Shown: piece by piece, positions 51,434-60,983 of the stretch | How positions within the stretch are numbered: position 1 is the stretch's first letter | Layout: every line of letters begins with the position of its first letter | Source of the DNA: Iodobacter fluviatilis | GTDB taxonomy: Bacteria; Pseudomonadota; Gammaproteobacteria; Burkholderiales; Chitinibacteraceae | Assembly: GCF_900451195.1 (NCBI RefSeq) | Contig: NZ_UGHR01000001.1 | Location: 310,001-374,000 of the forward strand | Length of the DNA stretch: 64,000 bases | Direction: 5' to 3' | Program-made: the position numbers and the translations under genes | The notes under the pieces: model-generated | The model's input: only the letters and a program-made list of their open reading frames with translations | Databases searched by the model: none | Told to the model about the DNA's origin: nothing

Positions 51434-51479
51434 ATGGGGTGCAAGGGGTCGGAGGTTCGAATCCTCTCATTCCGACCAA
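51434..51479 (+). other. attR core (46 bp)
   Basis: Perfect 46-bp copy of 9073-9118. Not a full tRNA: the acceptor 5' strand and D arm are missing. Confidence 0.93.
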
Positions 51480-51486
51480 TATAAAC

Positions 51487-51522
51487 AATGAGTTACAGCC
51501 TTTCGGTTGTAGCTCATTTTTT
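51487..51522 (+). terminator. Original tRNA-Pro terminator, now after attR
   Basis: ATGAGTTACAGCC-TTTC-GGTTGTAGCTCAT hairpin followed by T-run. It would terminate the tRNA before phage integration. The rest of the stretch to 51743 shows no gene. Confidence 0.75.
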
Positions 51523-51743
51523 ATTTCAAGCTAGATGGCTTGTTTTGCTACGACTATTGCTACGACACACATTTTTAACCGATCAAGTGTGTCAAAGTCG
51601 TTTTGCACAGGAACTTCATTTTGCATGCATCTGTGGCCTTGTTGGGGATCAAGGTGACATCTACCCACTCTATTACCTTAGTAAAAGGAGTAGGTCATTT
51701 TTATGCTCACTATGTCTTGGGTTCATCTATCCCTGTAATTCGT

Positions 51744-52961
51744 CTAAATTGTCCTTCCACTTTCTTTTTGTAATTCACTTGTTTTTATCTTGCCTTCAAT
51801 GACTGCTAAAACACCTTCAATATTCTGAGTATCAAGGTATTTGCAGGCATTAAAAATTGCAAATTGCTTTAGCTTTTGCATAAATGCTTTTGTAAATAGG
51901 GCGGGCTCATTGATTGGGGATTCCAGGTGCATGCTGATGATTTGCAGCCTTTGTTCCTGCCGGTGTGCTTTACAGTCGATGCGGCCTACAAAGTGGTTAC
52001 CGTAGAGGATGGGCAGGCAGAAATAGCCGAATTTGCGTTTGGCTGCGGGCACATAGCATTCCAGCTTATAGTCGTAGCCAAATAGCTGATTTAGGCGTTT
52101 GCGGTGGATGATGGCGTTATCAAATGGCGATAGCAGGTGCACGCAGGGCGCGGCTGATAGGGGCTGCGTGAGCGCACTGGTTTCGGCGTAGGCTTTGGGA
52201 ATGTTATGACTAATGGCCTGAATGTGATGGCTGGCTATTTGGGCATCCAGCAGTTCACGCATGATTTTTCTTAATGCTGGATCGGTGTGCAGATGGGTGA
52301 GTTGCTCGAATGTCACCACGCTGTGCGCGCGTAAATAGCTTTGCAGCAGATAGCCCGCATAATCGGGCAGATCAGGCTGGCGTGTATCTAAGTTGGCAGG
52401 CAGCATACGCTCCCGCAGCTCGTAGACTTTTTCCATGCCGATGCGCTGGCTGATCATCAGATCGCCTTGCAGAAACAGCTTTTCTATGGCCCGTTTACCC
52501 GGCCCCCAGTCCCACCAGCTGCCGCTTTTTCCTTTATTATTTTCCAGATTTCGTACCCGCAACGGCCCCTCATCTCTCACCCTTAGCAAGATTTCATTCA
52601 TTAGGCTGGCGGGGATGTCGTGGTAATTGGCCCAAGTGCTGTTTCTGACTGCGGCCATGCGATGCTGGGCAAAACGATAATCACGCATGGGTAAGTAAGA
52701 GGCGGCATGAAACCAGTATTCGAAAATCTGGCGGTTTTCGAGCAGCTGATTCAAAAAACTGGGCTGATAATCTGGAACACGTGACCAAAGAATATGGTGA
52801 TGCGCCCGTTCGATGATTGAAATCGTGTCTATTTGCACATAGCCAAGATGCTCTATTGCCGCAAGCGTAGCTGCGAGGCCATGGCCGAAATGGGTTTCAG
52901 ATTGTAAGCCTTGTCGTGTTAAAGCATGCCGCCGCAATTGAATAACAAGCGATGAATCCAT
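51744..52961 (-). CDS. YcaQ-like winged-helix DNA glycosylase (HTH_42)
   Basis: 405 residues of the HTH_42/DUF1006 family (RRHALTRQGLQ, HLGYVQIDTISIIERAHHHI, FEYWFHAASYLPM, SPFDNAIIHRKRLNQLFGYD, YGNHFVGRIDCKAHR). E. coli YcaQ unhooks DNA interstrand crosslinks. The QxQ-type catalytic region is seen as VQIDT, with a single Gln, so activity may differ. Upstream lies a GAAC-N4-GTTC box. Confidence 0.87.
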   Translation of the reverse strand: MDSSLVIQLRRHALTRQGLQSETHFGHGLAATLAAIEHLGYVQIDTISIIERAHHHILWSRVPDYQPSFLNQLLENRQIFEYWFHAASYLPMRDYRFAQHRMAAVRNSTWANYHDIPASLMNEILLRVRDEGPLRVRNLENNKGKSGSWWDWGPGKRAIEKLFLQGDLMISQRIGMEKVYELRERMLPANLDTRQPDLPDYAGYLLQSYLRAHSVVTFEQLTHLHTDPALRKIMRELLDAQIASHHIQAISHNIPKAYAETSALTQPLSAAPCVHLLSPFDNAIIHRKRLNQLFGYDYKLECYVPAAKRKFGYFCLPILYGNHFVGRIDCKAHRQEQRLQIISMHLESPINEPALFTKAFMQKLKQFAIFNACKYLDTQNIEGVLAVIEGKIKTSELQKESGRTI

Positions 52962-52978
52962 AGCCTCTCAATATAATT

Positions 52979-52992
52979 AGAACGAACGTTCT
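52979..52992. promoter_or_regulatory. GAAC-N4-GTTC box upstream of the YcaQ-like gene
   Basis: GAACGAACGTTC (about 52980-52991) lies some 20 bp before the ATG, overlapping the likely promoter. Arms are complementary. Could bind a LexA- or TetR-type repressor; weak evidence. Confidence 0.3.
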
Positions 52993-53145
52993 ATTGATGA
53001 TACTGTGAATGTATGAGCAGGCAAAGTATTTGCTCATTTTGCATAAAAAATATGTGCGGCTGGGCCGGCTGGGTTTGTTATGAAACAGTTGCCTAGCGTC
53101 GCTTGTGGTTTTTTTGCAGAGCGATGCAGTGCGCAATACTCATAT

Positions 53146-54744
53146 TTAAACGCCACCCGCCAGGCCACTCCCTTTTACCTTGCCCCAATCCAATTCAAAT
53201 TTCGCCAGATATTTTCTTAAGCGGTCTGCGTCATTGCTTTTTGCTTTTTCTTGGCGGGATATATTAAATAGTTTTCTGCCTGCATCAGATAACGAATCAG
53301 ATGATTTACAGATTTGGATGACTTTTTCCAGCTGCATGCGGTCGAATAAATCGAGCTCACTAGCTTTGCCACCCAATAATTCGTCTAATTCATTAGGGGT
53401 GTGGTTGTGCCAGGCTTGCTGTAGGCGGGTGATTTCTTCGTTTACGTTTTCCTGGGTGATACGCCCGTTTTCTGCCAGCGTGGCCATGCGGGTGACAGAG
53501 GCTGATAGCTCGCGAAAATTGCCAGACCATTTTGCCTCTGGCCTGCTGGAGAATTTTAAATAGCTTTGTCTGGCTTCGGCATTAAAGCGTACTTGCTCGC
53601 CTTGCTCTTTGGCATAGCGCAGCAGTTCAAATTCCAGATTGGGCTCCAGATCTTCGCTGCGATCGGCAAGGCCGGGTAATTCGTAGAGCCATAAATTGAT
53701 CCTAGCGTATAAGTCTTCTCGAAAGCGGCCTGTGGCGACCCATTGTTTTAGGTCGCGCACTGTTCCTGCAATCAGCTGAAAATCGCTACTGACTTCTTTA
53801 TCGCTGCCAAAGGGGAAGAAGCGTTTTTCTTCGATGGCTTTCAGCAGCATGGCTTGCTCATCCAGCCCCAGCTCGCCAATTTCATCTAAAAAAAGTAAGC
53901 CGCCGTCGGCGCTGCGCAGCAAGCCTGCTCTCTCGTTTTGTGCGCCAGTAAATGCGCCTTTTACATGGCCAAATAAGGTAGACATGGCGCTATCGCCGCG
54001 CAGCGTGGCACAGTTTATTTCTACAAAACGCCCACTAATCTGGTGCCTGGAGGTTTTCATTTCATAAATACGGCGGGCTAAAAATGATTTGCCTGCGCCT
54101 GTAGGGCCGCTCAGCAAAATAGGCGCTTTAGATCGAATCGCTACCCTTTCGATTTGCTCAATCATGCGGTTAAAGCGTGGGTTGCGTGTGGCGATGCCTG
54201 ATTTCAAAAAAGAAACGCTTTCGTCTTTTAGCTGGGCAAAGCGGCTGGCGATTTTGTTATAGCGGGATAAATCAAGATCAATCAGGGTGTAGCGGCCAGC
54301 CGGGCCTTGTTCTTTACGATCTGGCGAGGTTTGGATTAGCTTGGCGGGCAAATAGCGCGATTCAGCCAGCAAAAACCAGCAAATTTGCGCCACATGTGTG
54401 CCGGTGGTGATATGGATTAGATAGTCTTCGGCCTCGGTATTAAAGCGGTAGCCGTGGGCAAAATCATGCAGCGCGGCGTAGACCTCTTCAAAATCCCATG
54501 GATTGCTTAAGTTAATTTCAATGCCAACCACTTCAGTTTCGGGGGAAACCTGTTTGATATCTTGTTTTAGCCTTTCAAACAGGCTACGGCTGCGTAGATC
54601 GTGCAGTAGCTCTATCCGGTGGATAAGTAGCTCTTCCTGCTGGCACAGGCCAATGGTAGGGCGCCACTTTTCCCAGCGCTGGCTGCCACGGCCCACATAA
54701 TCCAGCACGGTGCCAACAAAGCCAAATACCACGGTCTTTTGCAT
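53146..54744 (-). CDS. rtcR: Sigma-54-dependent activator RtcR
   Basis: 532 residues. N-terminal RtcR/CARF-type regulatory domain (about 1-180; VVFGFVGTVLDYVGRGSQRW), AAA+ core with Walker A GPTGAGKSFLARR, GAFTGA loop (VKGAFTGAQNE), Walker B GLLFLDEIGEL, and a C-terminal helical DNA-binding part. It activates rtcBA upon RNA damage by binding cyclic-phosphate-ended RNA ligands or tRNA fragments (known family). Divergent from rtcB. Confidence 0.96.
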   Translation of the reverse strand: MQKTVVFGFVGTVLDYVGRGSQRWEKWRPTIGLCQQEELLIHRIELLHDLRSRSLFERLKQDIKQVSPETEVVGIEINLSNPWDFEEVYAALHDFAHGYRFNTEAEDYLIHITTGTHVAQICWFLLAESRYLPAKLIQTSPDRKEQGPAGRYTLIDLDLSRYNKIASRFAQLKDESVSFLKSGIATRNPRFNRMIEQIERVAIRSKAPILLSGPTGAGKSFLARRIYEMKTSRHQISGRFVEINCATLRGDSAMSTLFGHVKGAFTGAQNERAGLLRSADGGLLFLDEIGELGLDEQAMLLKAIEEKRFFPFGSDKEVSSDFQLIAGTVRDLKQWVATGRFREDLYARINLWLYELPGLADRSEDLEPNLEFELLRYAKEQGEQVRFNAEARQSYLKFSSRPEAKWSGNFRELSASVTRMATLAENGRITQENVNEEITRLQQAWHNHTPNELDELLGGKASELDLFDRMQLEKVIQICKSSDSLSDAGRKLFNISRQEKAKSNDADRLRKYLAKFELDWGKVKGSGLAGGV

Positions 54745-55048
54745 CTTTCTTATCCAAAAATATAAATGACTAGCTTAATTTATCATATTTTATCTATTTC
54801 TCGCTAAGGATGGTATGGGTAAATTGAGGTTTAATATTTTTATTTTGTATATAAATCAAATGGTTGTTGATATATTGATATGTTTTTATAGGTAGTGGCA
54901 CAGCGTTTGCATAGTTAGCTAGGGCGGATAAATCTCGCAGGCAATGCTGAAAGATGCGCGGGTTTCATCCAGCCTATAGATCATACAAGGCCAACTTTAA
55001 TTAAATCGCTGTGTTAAGAAAGAACGCAGCAAAAAATGAGAATAAAAA
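54745..55048. promoter_or_regulatory. rtcR-rtcB intergenic control region
   Basis: 304-bp AT-rich gap with the sigma-54 promoter at 54896-54910. RtcR upstream binding sites are expected in 54760-54880; I could not define them. Confidence 0.5.
54896..54910 (+). promoter_or_regulatory. Sigma-54 promoter of the rtcB operon
   Basis: TGGCAC-AGCGT-TTGC, a perfect -24/-12 element (GG and GC 10 bp apart), 138 bp before rtcB. Confidence 0.9.
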
Positions 55049-56269
55049 ATGAGCAATTACAGCCAGATTAATGTGGAAAACGCATCGCTAATCAAGCTCT
55101 GGACCAAGGGCGTGCCGTTGGAAGATGAGGCGCGTGAGCAGCTGATTAATACCGCCAAAATGCCATTTATTTTTGAGCATCTGGCTGTGATGCCCGATGT
55201 GCATCTTGGTAAGGGATCGACCATCGGCAGCGTGATTCCTACCCGTGGGGCCATTATTCCTGCTGCGGTCGGTGTGGATATTGGTTGCGGAATGATGGCC
55301 GCCAGAACCACGCTGATGGCAGGAGATTTACCCGATAATTTGGCCGGCTTGCGCAGTGCGATTGAGGCCGCCGTGCCGCATGGTCGTACTTCAACCAGAA
55401 GCGGCCGAGATAAAGGATCGTGGGATACACCACCTGACACCGTGGATGCCATGTGGGGAGAGCTGGCTGATGGGTTTAAGCAAATTACCGATAAATATCC
55501 CCGCTTAATTAAAACCAATAATCGCAAGCATTTGGGAACACTGGGTACAGGAAACCACTTTATCGAGGTGTGTCTTGATGAGGAAAACCGAGTGTGGTTT
55601 ATGTTGCACTCCGGGTCCCGTGGGGTAGGAAATGCGATTGGTACGCACTTTATCGAGCTGGCTCAGGCCGATATGCGCCAGCATATTGCCAACTTGCCGC
55701 ACCGCGATCTGGCTTATTTTGAGGAAGGCAGCCAGCACTTTGATGATTATGTGGAAGCCGTGGGCTGGGCGCAGGATTTTGCCCGCCGTAACCGGGCAGT
55801 GATGATGCAAAACGTGATTGCGGCCGCGCGAAAAGTGATCAGCAAGCCCTTTCTGGCTGATGTAGAGGCGGTGAATTGCCACCATAACTATGTGCAAAAA
55901 GAAACGCACTTTGGTGCCGAGGTGCTGGTAACGCGTAAAGGGGCCGTTTCGGCACAAAAAGGCCAGCTGGGGATTATTCCGGGATCGATGGGGGCCAAAA
56001 GCTTTATTGTCCGTGGTCTTGGTAATGAAGAGGCTTTTTGCTCCTGCAGCCACGGTGCCGGGCGAATTATGAGCAGAACCAAGGCCAAAAAACTCTTTAC
56101 GGTGGAAGACCAGATCAACGCTACAGCGCATGTGGAATGTCGCAAAGATGCAGAGGTGATTGATGAGATTCCCATGGCTTACAAAGATATCGACGCGGTA
56201 ATGGCCGCTCAGTCTGATCTAGTAGAAATTGTGCATACCCTGCGCCAGGTGGTTTGTGTGAAGGGGTAA
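55049..56269 (+). CDS. rtcB: RNA-splicing ligase RtcB
   Basis: 406 residues. Joins 3'-phosphate or 2',3'-cyclic phosphate to 5'-OH RNA ends using GTP and Mn2+. Metal and nucleotide motifs: VGVDIGCGMM (Cys), GTGNHFIE, HSGSRGVGN, HNYV, GSMGAKSF and HGAGR with the guanylylated His. First gene of rtcB-RlaP-like-rtcA. Confidence 0.96.
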   Translation: MSNYSQINVENASLIKLWTKGVPLEDEAREQLINTAKMPFIFEHLAVMPDVHLGKGSTIGSVIPTRGAIIPAAVGVDIGCGMMAARTTLMAGDLPDNLAGLRSAIEAAVPHGRTSTRSGRDKGSWDTPPDTVDAMWGELADGFKQITDKYPRLIKTNNRKHLGTLGTGNHFIEVCLDEENRVWFMLHSGSRGVGNAIGTHFIELAQADMRQHIANLPHRDLAYFEEGSQHFDDYVEAVGWAQDFARRNRAVMMQNVIAAARKVISKPFLADVEAVNCHHNYVQKETHFGAEVLVTRKGAVSAQKGQLGIIPGSMGAKSFIVRGLGNEEAFCSCSHGAGRIMSRTKAKKLFTVEDQINATAHVECRKDAEVIDEIPMAYKDIDAVMAAQSDLVEIVHTLRQVVCVKG

Positions 56270-56303
56270 GCACTGGATGGGGCAATTTTATGAGGAAGTT
56301 AAA

Positions 56304-57107
56304 ATGAAAATACTGAGCGCCCACCCGATAAAAGCCCGCGTTCGCGAGCGCATCATGGATGAATTGAGCGCGATCGAAGCAAAGCATGAGGTAAAGATAT
56401 TATTTGCTTGTGAATCGGGTAGCCGGGGCTGGGGATTTGCCTCGCCCGATAGTGATTACGATGTGCGTTTTATCTATGTGCACTCATTAGACTGGTATCT
56501 CAATATTGAAAAACAGCGCGATGTGATTGAAGTGCCCATCAGCGATGAGCTGGATATCTGTGGCTGGGAGCTGCGCAAAGCACTGGGTTTGCTGGGTAAA
56601 TCGAATCCCACTCTATTTGAATGGCTGGATTCGCCTGTGATTTATCGGCAGGAAGATTGGTTTTGCGATGAACTACAGGCTTTAAAGGCCGAGTATTTCT
56701 CAGCAAAAAAAGCGCGCTGGCATTATTTATCGATGGCAAAAAAGAATTTCAGAGGGTATTTGCAAGGAGATACGGTCAGAATGAAAAAGTATCTCTACGT
56801 GCTGCGCCCCCTGTTGGCCATGTTGTGGATAGATAGCCGAGCAAATATGCCTCCTATGAGATTTGCTGATTTGGCCGAGGCGATGCTTGCAGACCAGAGC
56901 GCACTGGCAGATGAAGTCAACCAGCTATTGGCGATAAAAATGAGTGCTGGCGAGGCCGAATACGGTGCTCGTTTCCCACGTATTCACGCCTTTATTGAGC
57001 AATTACTGGCGCAGGAAGTGGCAGAAACAAGCTCCCCAAGGCCGCTTGCTCAGCTTACTGCACTTGATCGCTTGCTCAGTAAAGCGGTACTTGCAGATGC
57101 TGCTTAA
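56304..57107 (+). CDS. RNA-repair-associated nucleotidyltransferase (RlaP-like)
   Basis: 267 residues; ATG 56304 has GAGGA eight bases upstream, better than the frame start at 56277. DNA polymerase beta-type signature FACESGSRGWGFASPDSDYD (GSxxWG with DxD). Known as the RNA-ligase-associated nucleotidyltransferase in RNA-repair operons. It probably modifies or fills RNA 3' ends before ligation; not proven. It sits between rtcB and rtcA in one operon. Confidence 0.87.
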   Translation: MKILSAHPIKARVRERIMDELSAIEAKHEVKILFACESGSRGWGFASPDSDYDVRFIYVHSLDWYLNIEKQRDVIEVPISDELDICGWELRKALGLLGKSNPTLFEWLDSPVIYRQEDWFCDELQALKAEYFSAKKARWHYLSMAKKNFRGYLQGDTVRMKKYLYVLRPLLAMLWIDSRANMPPMRFADLAEAMLADQSALADEVNQLLAIKMSAGEAEYGARFPRIHAFIEQLLAQEVAETSSPRPLAQLTALDRLLSKAVLADAA

Positions 57108-57124
57108 AACAAGAAGGAAAATAA

Positions 57125-58141
57125 ATGATTGAGTTGGATGGGGCGGTTGGGGAAGGCGGTGGGCAGGTATTGCGGAGTGCGCTTACGCTTTCCATGATCA
57201 CTGGCCAGAGCTTTAAGATTAAAAACATTCGCGCCAAGCGGCAAAAGCCGGGCTTGTTGCGTCAGCATTTAACGGCGGTGGAGGCCGCGGTGGCTATATG
57301 TGGCGCAAGTGTTGAAGGCGCGGCGGTGGGCTCGCAAAGCCTGCGCTTTATTCCCGGCCCGGTGCAGGGCGGGGATTATCGTTTTGCCATTGGCACGGCA
57401 GGCAGCTGTACCTTGGTATTGCAAACCATCTTGCCCGCGCTTTGGTTTGCAAAGCAGGCCAGCACGGTTTCGGTAAGTGGTGGCACGCATAATAAGGCGG
57501 CTCCACCTGCCGATTTCCTGATCCGCGTGTGGCAGCCGCTGCTGGCAAAGATGGGCGTGCAGCAGGATATTGTTTTAAAACGTTATGGTTTTTACCCTGC
57601 TGGTGGAGGGGAAATCACGGCCAGTGTAAAGCCTGTTTCTGCGCTGACCGCACTGCACTTAAGCAATAGAGGTGATTTGCAGCAGATAAAGGCCGAAGCA
57701 CTCGTTGCGGGTGTGCCTAGCAAGGTGGCCCAGCGGGAGCTTGATCAGATTAGTTTGCGGATTGAAGGGGTGACAGGGGAGATTCATGTTCTAAGCAACG
57801 ATCAGGGCCCCGGTAATGCGGTTCTGATTGAAGTGGTACATGAGCATCTTTCTGAGATTTTTACAGGTTTTGGCGAGAAGGGCACCAGTGCGGAAGCAGT
57901 AGGCAATCAGGCTGCCAGCCTAGCAAAAATCTATCTAGAAAGCCAAGGCGCGGTGGGCGAGCACCTTGGCGATCAATTACTTTTGAGCATGGCGCTTGCG
58001 GGTGAAGGCAGCTTCACCTGCACCAAAGCATCTTCCCATTTGCTGACCAATATCGGCGTAATTGAGCGTTTTTTAGCGGTTAAAATGACGCAGACGCCTT
58101 TGGAAGAGAGCATAGAAATTAGAGTTAATACTTCAATATGA
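57125..58141 (+). CDS. rtcA: RNA 3'-terminal phosphate cyclase RtcA
   Basis: 338 residues. Converts RNA 3'-phosphate to 2',3'-cyclic phosphate via an AMP-His intermediate. Signature [34 protein letters not shown] and the catalytic His in [20 protein letters not shown] precedes the ATG. Confidence 0.96.
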   Translation: MIELDGAVGEGGGQVLRSALTLSMITGQSFKIKNIRAKRQKPGLLRQHLTAVEAAVAICGASVEGAAVGSQSLRFIPGPVQGGDYRFAIGTAGSCTLVLQTILPALWFAKQASTVSVSGGTHNKAAPPADFLIRVWQPLLAKMGVQQDIVLKRYGFYPAGGGEITASVKPVSALTALHLSNRGDLQQIKAEALVAGVPSKVAQRELDQISLRIEGVTGEIHVLSNDQGPGNAVLIEVVHEHLSEIFTGFGEKGTSAEAVGNQAASLAKIYLESQGAVGEHLGDQLLLSMALAGEGSFTCTKASSHLLTNIGVIERFLAVKMTQTPLEESIEIRVNTSI

Positions 58142-58222
58142 CAAGATCTAGCGGCCTGCAGTGCAGAGTTTAAATCGGCGACAAAAACGCCTGATTAAGC
58201 CTGACAGGCTGCTAGGTCTATT

Positions 58223-58717
58223 TTAAAACTGCTTGGTGAGATTAAGAATGCTGTGGGTCGATTGCTCCAGTAGCTCGATCAGCTCCGGATCCATAAATTG
58301 ATAATCGTCTGGAATATCAAGCACATAAAGCGGCTTGTTGTTGAGCAAACGCGTGAATTGCGCGACAAGACGAGATTTGTGTTTTTCTTCCATCACCATA
58401 ATCACATCGGCCCAGCGGATATCGTCAACCGAAACGGTGTGACGCGCATTGGGGCTGGTCCCTGCCGAGCGGGTCTGTAATTGGGGATGCTTGCGCAGGC
58501 TCTGTTCCGCCGTCGGGCTGCGCCATTGATTACGGCTGCAAATAAATAGCACTTTGCAGCGTTCTGCGGATTGCCTCATGGCTTCTTCCTGTACTAATTG
58601 TTTTTCAGTGGTGCGTGGATACTCAAAACCCAATTGTTGGGCGCGCGCTATTTTTTCCGAACGCAGATAAATATCTTTCCAGCGTTTTTCTCTAAAGCTA
58701 TTGTCTTTATTGCTCAT
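58223..58717 (-). CDS. Low-molecular-weight phosphatase-like protein
   Basis: 164 residues from ATG 58717 with AGGTGA upstream. The P-loop FICSRNQWRSPTAE (CX5R) and the later MVMEEKHKSRL and LDIPDDYQFMDPEL are LMW-PTPase features. The extra 60 N-terminal residues (REKRWKDIYLRSEKIARAQQ) are helical. It is convergent with rtcA and adjacent to prfH; its substrate is unknown. Confidence 0.82.
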   Translation of the reverse strand: MSNKDNSFREKRWKDIYLRSEKIARAQQLGFEYPRTTEKQLVQEEAMRQSAERCKVLFICSRNQWRSPTAEQSLRKHPQLQTRSAGTSPNARHTVSVDDIRWADVIMVMEEKHKSRLVAQFTRLLNNKPLYVLDIPDDYQFMDPELIELLEQSTHSILNLTKQF

Positions 58718-58863
58718 TTTTTCACCTGATTGATCTTGTTTATTTTTAAGCTTCGACGGCAGCGAAGCATGGCGCTTTGCTATCAAGAGTTAGGTGCAAA
58801 GCTAAGGGTATTGCCATGTATCAATTACAATAAAGTTGCTACATAGCAATATCAGCAAATTTA

Positions 58864-59493
58864 TTAAGCGACGCTTTCGATAAATTGCTCACCCTTAAAA
58901 ACGCGCTTTGGTCTGCCACGCTCAATTTGGTAATGCATTAAACGCCGCTCGCTGCGCTGGTTGGCGCTGGCTTCTTCGGCAAGGCAGGCCAGCCTGTGGG
59001 CGATCAGCATTTCTGCAAGGCGCTTATTGGCGTGCTGGCTGCGCTCGGTTTGCACCTTTACGCTGATGCCTGTTGCCAGATGGGTTGCCCGCACTGCGGA
59101 TTCGGTTTTGTTTACATGCTGGCCGCCTGGGCCGGATGAGCGCGTGGTTTCAAAACGAATCTCCCCTGATAAATCGCGCTGGGTTTCTGTACAGCGCAAA
59201 ACACCAATAAACCAGTTTTTGCGTAATTGCCGTGGGCGGTAAGGGCTGGGGCAGATCCATTGCACCGTGCCCTCCCATTGGCAGGCCAGCTCTTCAGCGC
59301 TTGCACCATCAAGGCTGAATAAAACAGAGCGATAAACACCAGCTTTATCACCTGTTTCCTGCTCTAAAATATCCAGCTTGAGTTGCCGTTGTCTGGCTTC
59401 AAATATCAGGCGGTGCAGGGCTTTGGAAACGGCCAGCTGGCATTCCAGTGGGCCTTGGGCGGCAGAGAGTTGTAATAAAATCATTCGCAGCAC
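58864..59493 (-). CDS. prfH: Peptide chain release factor H (PrfH)
   Basis: 209 residues. Release factor core with GGQ ([20 protein letters not shown]), no stop-codon recognition domains. Known to work with RtcB2 on ribosomes damaged in the 16S decoding centre: it releases the stalled peptide, then the rRNA is religated. It overlaps rtcB2 by 13 bp. Confidence 0.95.
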   Translation of the reverse strand: MLRMILLQLSAAQGPLECQLAVSKALHRLIFEARQRQLKLDILEQETGDKAGVYRSVLFSLDGASAEELACQWEGTVQWICPSPYRPRQLRKNWFIGVLRCTETQRDLSGEIRFETTRSSGPGGQHVNKTESAVRATHLATGISVKVQTERSQHANKRLAEMLIAHRLACLAEEASANQRSERRLMHYQIERGRPKRVFKGEQFIESVA

Positions 59494-60620
59494 TCCCCGC
59501 GGGTTTTGTAAGTGAGTACCGGCCTCAGCCTTGCAATCACCTTGATCAGCCCTGCACCTTCTAGGGTTGAAATAATGTTTTCGGCGGGTTTATAGGCTTC
59601 GGGGGCTTCTTCATAAATCAGTTGCCGGTCGGCACAAATCACATGGCTGCCCAGCTTGGTGCGGCTTAGCTGGGTCACGGTATAGCGCGGGCTTAAGCGG
59701 CCTTTGCATTCGCTGCGCATCCATTTACGGCCCGCACCATGGGCCAGTGAGCAGAGACTCAGATCGCTGGCCAGCGGTAAAACCAGGTAGCTGAAATCGC
59801 CGCGTGAGCCCGGAATCACCACCGGGCCAACATCGGCCGGCGTTGCGCCTTTGCGGTGCACCCAGCCTTGCAGGCCATGCATTTGCGCGGGCAGAACCAG
59901 ATTATGGTTGATATCCAGCAGTGCCTGGCCATTTGCGTTTAGCCGCGACAATATCCGCCGGGCAATCAGCCTGCGGTTTAGCATGGCAAATTGCACTGCT
60001 TGCTGATGCGCTTGCAGATACGCCGCGCAGTCTGCCGAATCAACCGCTAGTCCATGGTGGCCATGCAGATCGATATGCTGGCGCAAAATAAACTGCCCTA
60101 GGCCGCGCGAGCCGCTATGCACCAGAAGCTGAAGCTGCTGCTTATTGAGCGCCAGTGCATCCAGAAGGGGGGCGTCGTAAACCTTATCGATTGATTGCAG
60201 TTCTGCAAAATGATTGCCACCGCCTATGGTACCCAGTGCCTGTTGAAAGCCAGTTTGTGCCGCGATTGAGTTGGCCATTTCATCCTGCCACTCCTCGCCC
60301 AAAGGGCCATCAATATTGCCGAGTTTTTTCTCCAGCTTGCTGAGATTGGCTTTATGCACCGCAATATCGGTTTGCCACAAAGCCATGCCGCAGCCAATAT
60401 CGCCACCAATTAAAGCCGGATAAATATAATCAGTAGAGAAAAAAGCCGCACCCACCGGATAGCCCCGGCCAGGATGCAAATCAGGCATACCGGAAACATA
60501 TTGCATACCGGGAAGTTTGGCGGTGTTTTGTAATTGCTGGATCGCATCGCCTTCGATCCATGTATCTGCAGACGCGATTAAATTAACGCGCGCAGACAAA
60601 TTTTGAACGTAATTGCCCAT
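59481..60620 (-). CDS. RtcB-family RNA ligase RtcB2 (PrfH partner)
   Basis: 379 residues. [52 protein letters not shown] and AHGAGRKW keep all ligase motifs, but the sequence differs clearly from the RtcB at 55049. The rtcB2-prfH pair is a dedicated ribosome-repair module. ATG at 60620. Confidence 0.94.
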   Translation of the reverse strand: MGNYVQNLSARVNLIASADTWIEGDAIQQLQNTAKLPGMQYVSGMPDLHPGRGYPVGAAFFSTDYIYPALIGGDIGCGMALWQTDIAVHKANLSKLEKKLGNIDGPLGEEWQDEMANSIAAQTGFQQALGTIGGGNHFAELQSIDKVYDAPLLDALALNKQQLQLLVHSGSRGLGQFILRQHIDLHGHHGLAVDSADCAAYLQAHQQAVQFAMLNRRLIARRILSRLNANGQALLDINHNLVLPAQMHGLQGWVHRKGATPADVGPVVIPGSRGDFSYLVLPLASDLSLCSLAHGAGRKWMRSECKGRLSPRYTVTQLSRTKLGSHVICADRQLIYEEAPEAYKPAENIISTLEGAGLIKVIARLRPVLTYKTRGECCE

Positions 60621-60932
60621 GATAAATCCATATCAAATTTTAAAGTTGATGTGGCAGGCCGAAGCCGGGTCAATGGGACTTACTGGAGGGAAGTCTTGAT
60701 TAAACTAGGCGCGGACTGCGGAGAATGTAGTGGTGTTTTGCATAATGTGTTCTCCTTTAAACAGTGCGGTTGATAAAACGAATGGCCAGAATCCTACACC
60801 GGCTGCGGCGAATTGCACAAATAAATTAAGGCGGGTGTGGCAGAAAGTGTCGCTTTGGTTATTTATACTTGGAGCAGATCACCACCGCACTGGCAAGGTG
60901 CTGGTCCTGAAACAAAAGGGCCTTTTTAGGCA
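60621..60932. other. Upstream region of rtcB2 with small ORF
   Basis: Contains the 12-codon ORF at 60705-60743 and no other clear gene. Promoter for rtcB2 expected here; no sigma-54 element seen. Confidence 0.4.
60705..60743 (-). CDS. Putative 12-residue leader ORF upstream of rtcB2
   Basis: MQNTTTFSAVRA with GGAG eight bases before the ATG, ending 85 bp before rtcB2. Could be a translated sensor of ribosome damage, or chance. Confidence 0.35.
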   Translation of the reverse strand: MQNTTTFSAVRA

Positions 60933-60965
60933 TAAAAAAAGCCACTTAGATTTCTCTAAGTGGCT
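60933..60965 (-). terminator. Terminator of tmRNA
   Basis: AGCCACTTAGA / TCTAAGTGGCT stem, 4-nt loop, T-run on the minus strand. Confidence 0.85.
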
Positions 60966-60983
60966 GATTTCATTGCTTTATAC

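Larger units (their letters stand above)
9073..51479. mobile_element. P2-like prophage with integron-cassette and immunity cargo
   Basis: Bounded by perfect 46-bp direct repeats (9073-9118 and 51434-51479) from tRNA-Pro. It carries integrase next to attL, a gpA-type replication gene, repressor and Ogr genes, and a complete P2-type head/tail/lysis set from D (18449) to Q (39852). A cos-like core is near 41676. At 42.4 kb it is about 9 kb longer than P2, because of cargo at 14.6-18.4 kb and 39.9-51.4 kb. The phage core looks intact, but the length may exceed what a P2-sized head can hold. Confidence 0.92.

Noticed and set aside
51434..51479. Second tRNA-Pro at the right end
   Set aside because: Only the 3' 46 bases are present. 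No 5' acceptor strand or D arm, so it is attR.
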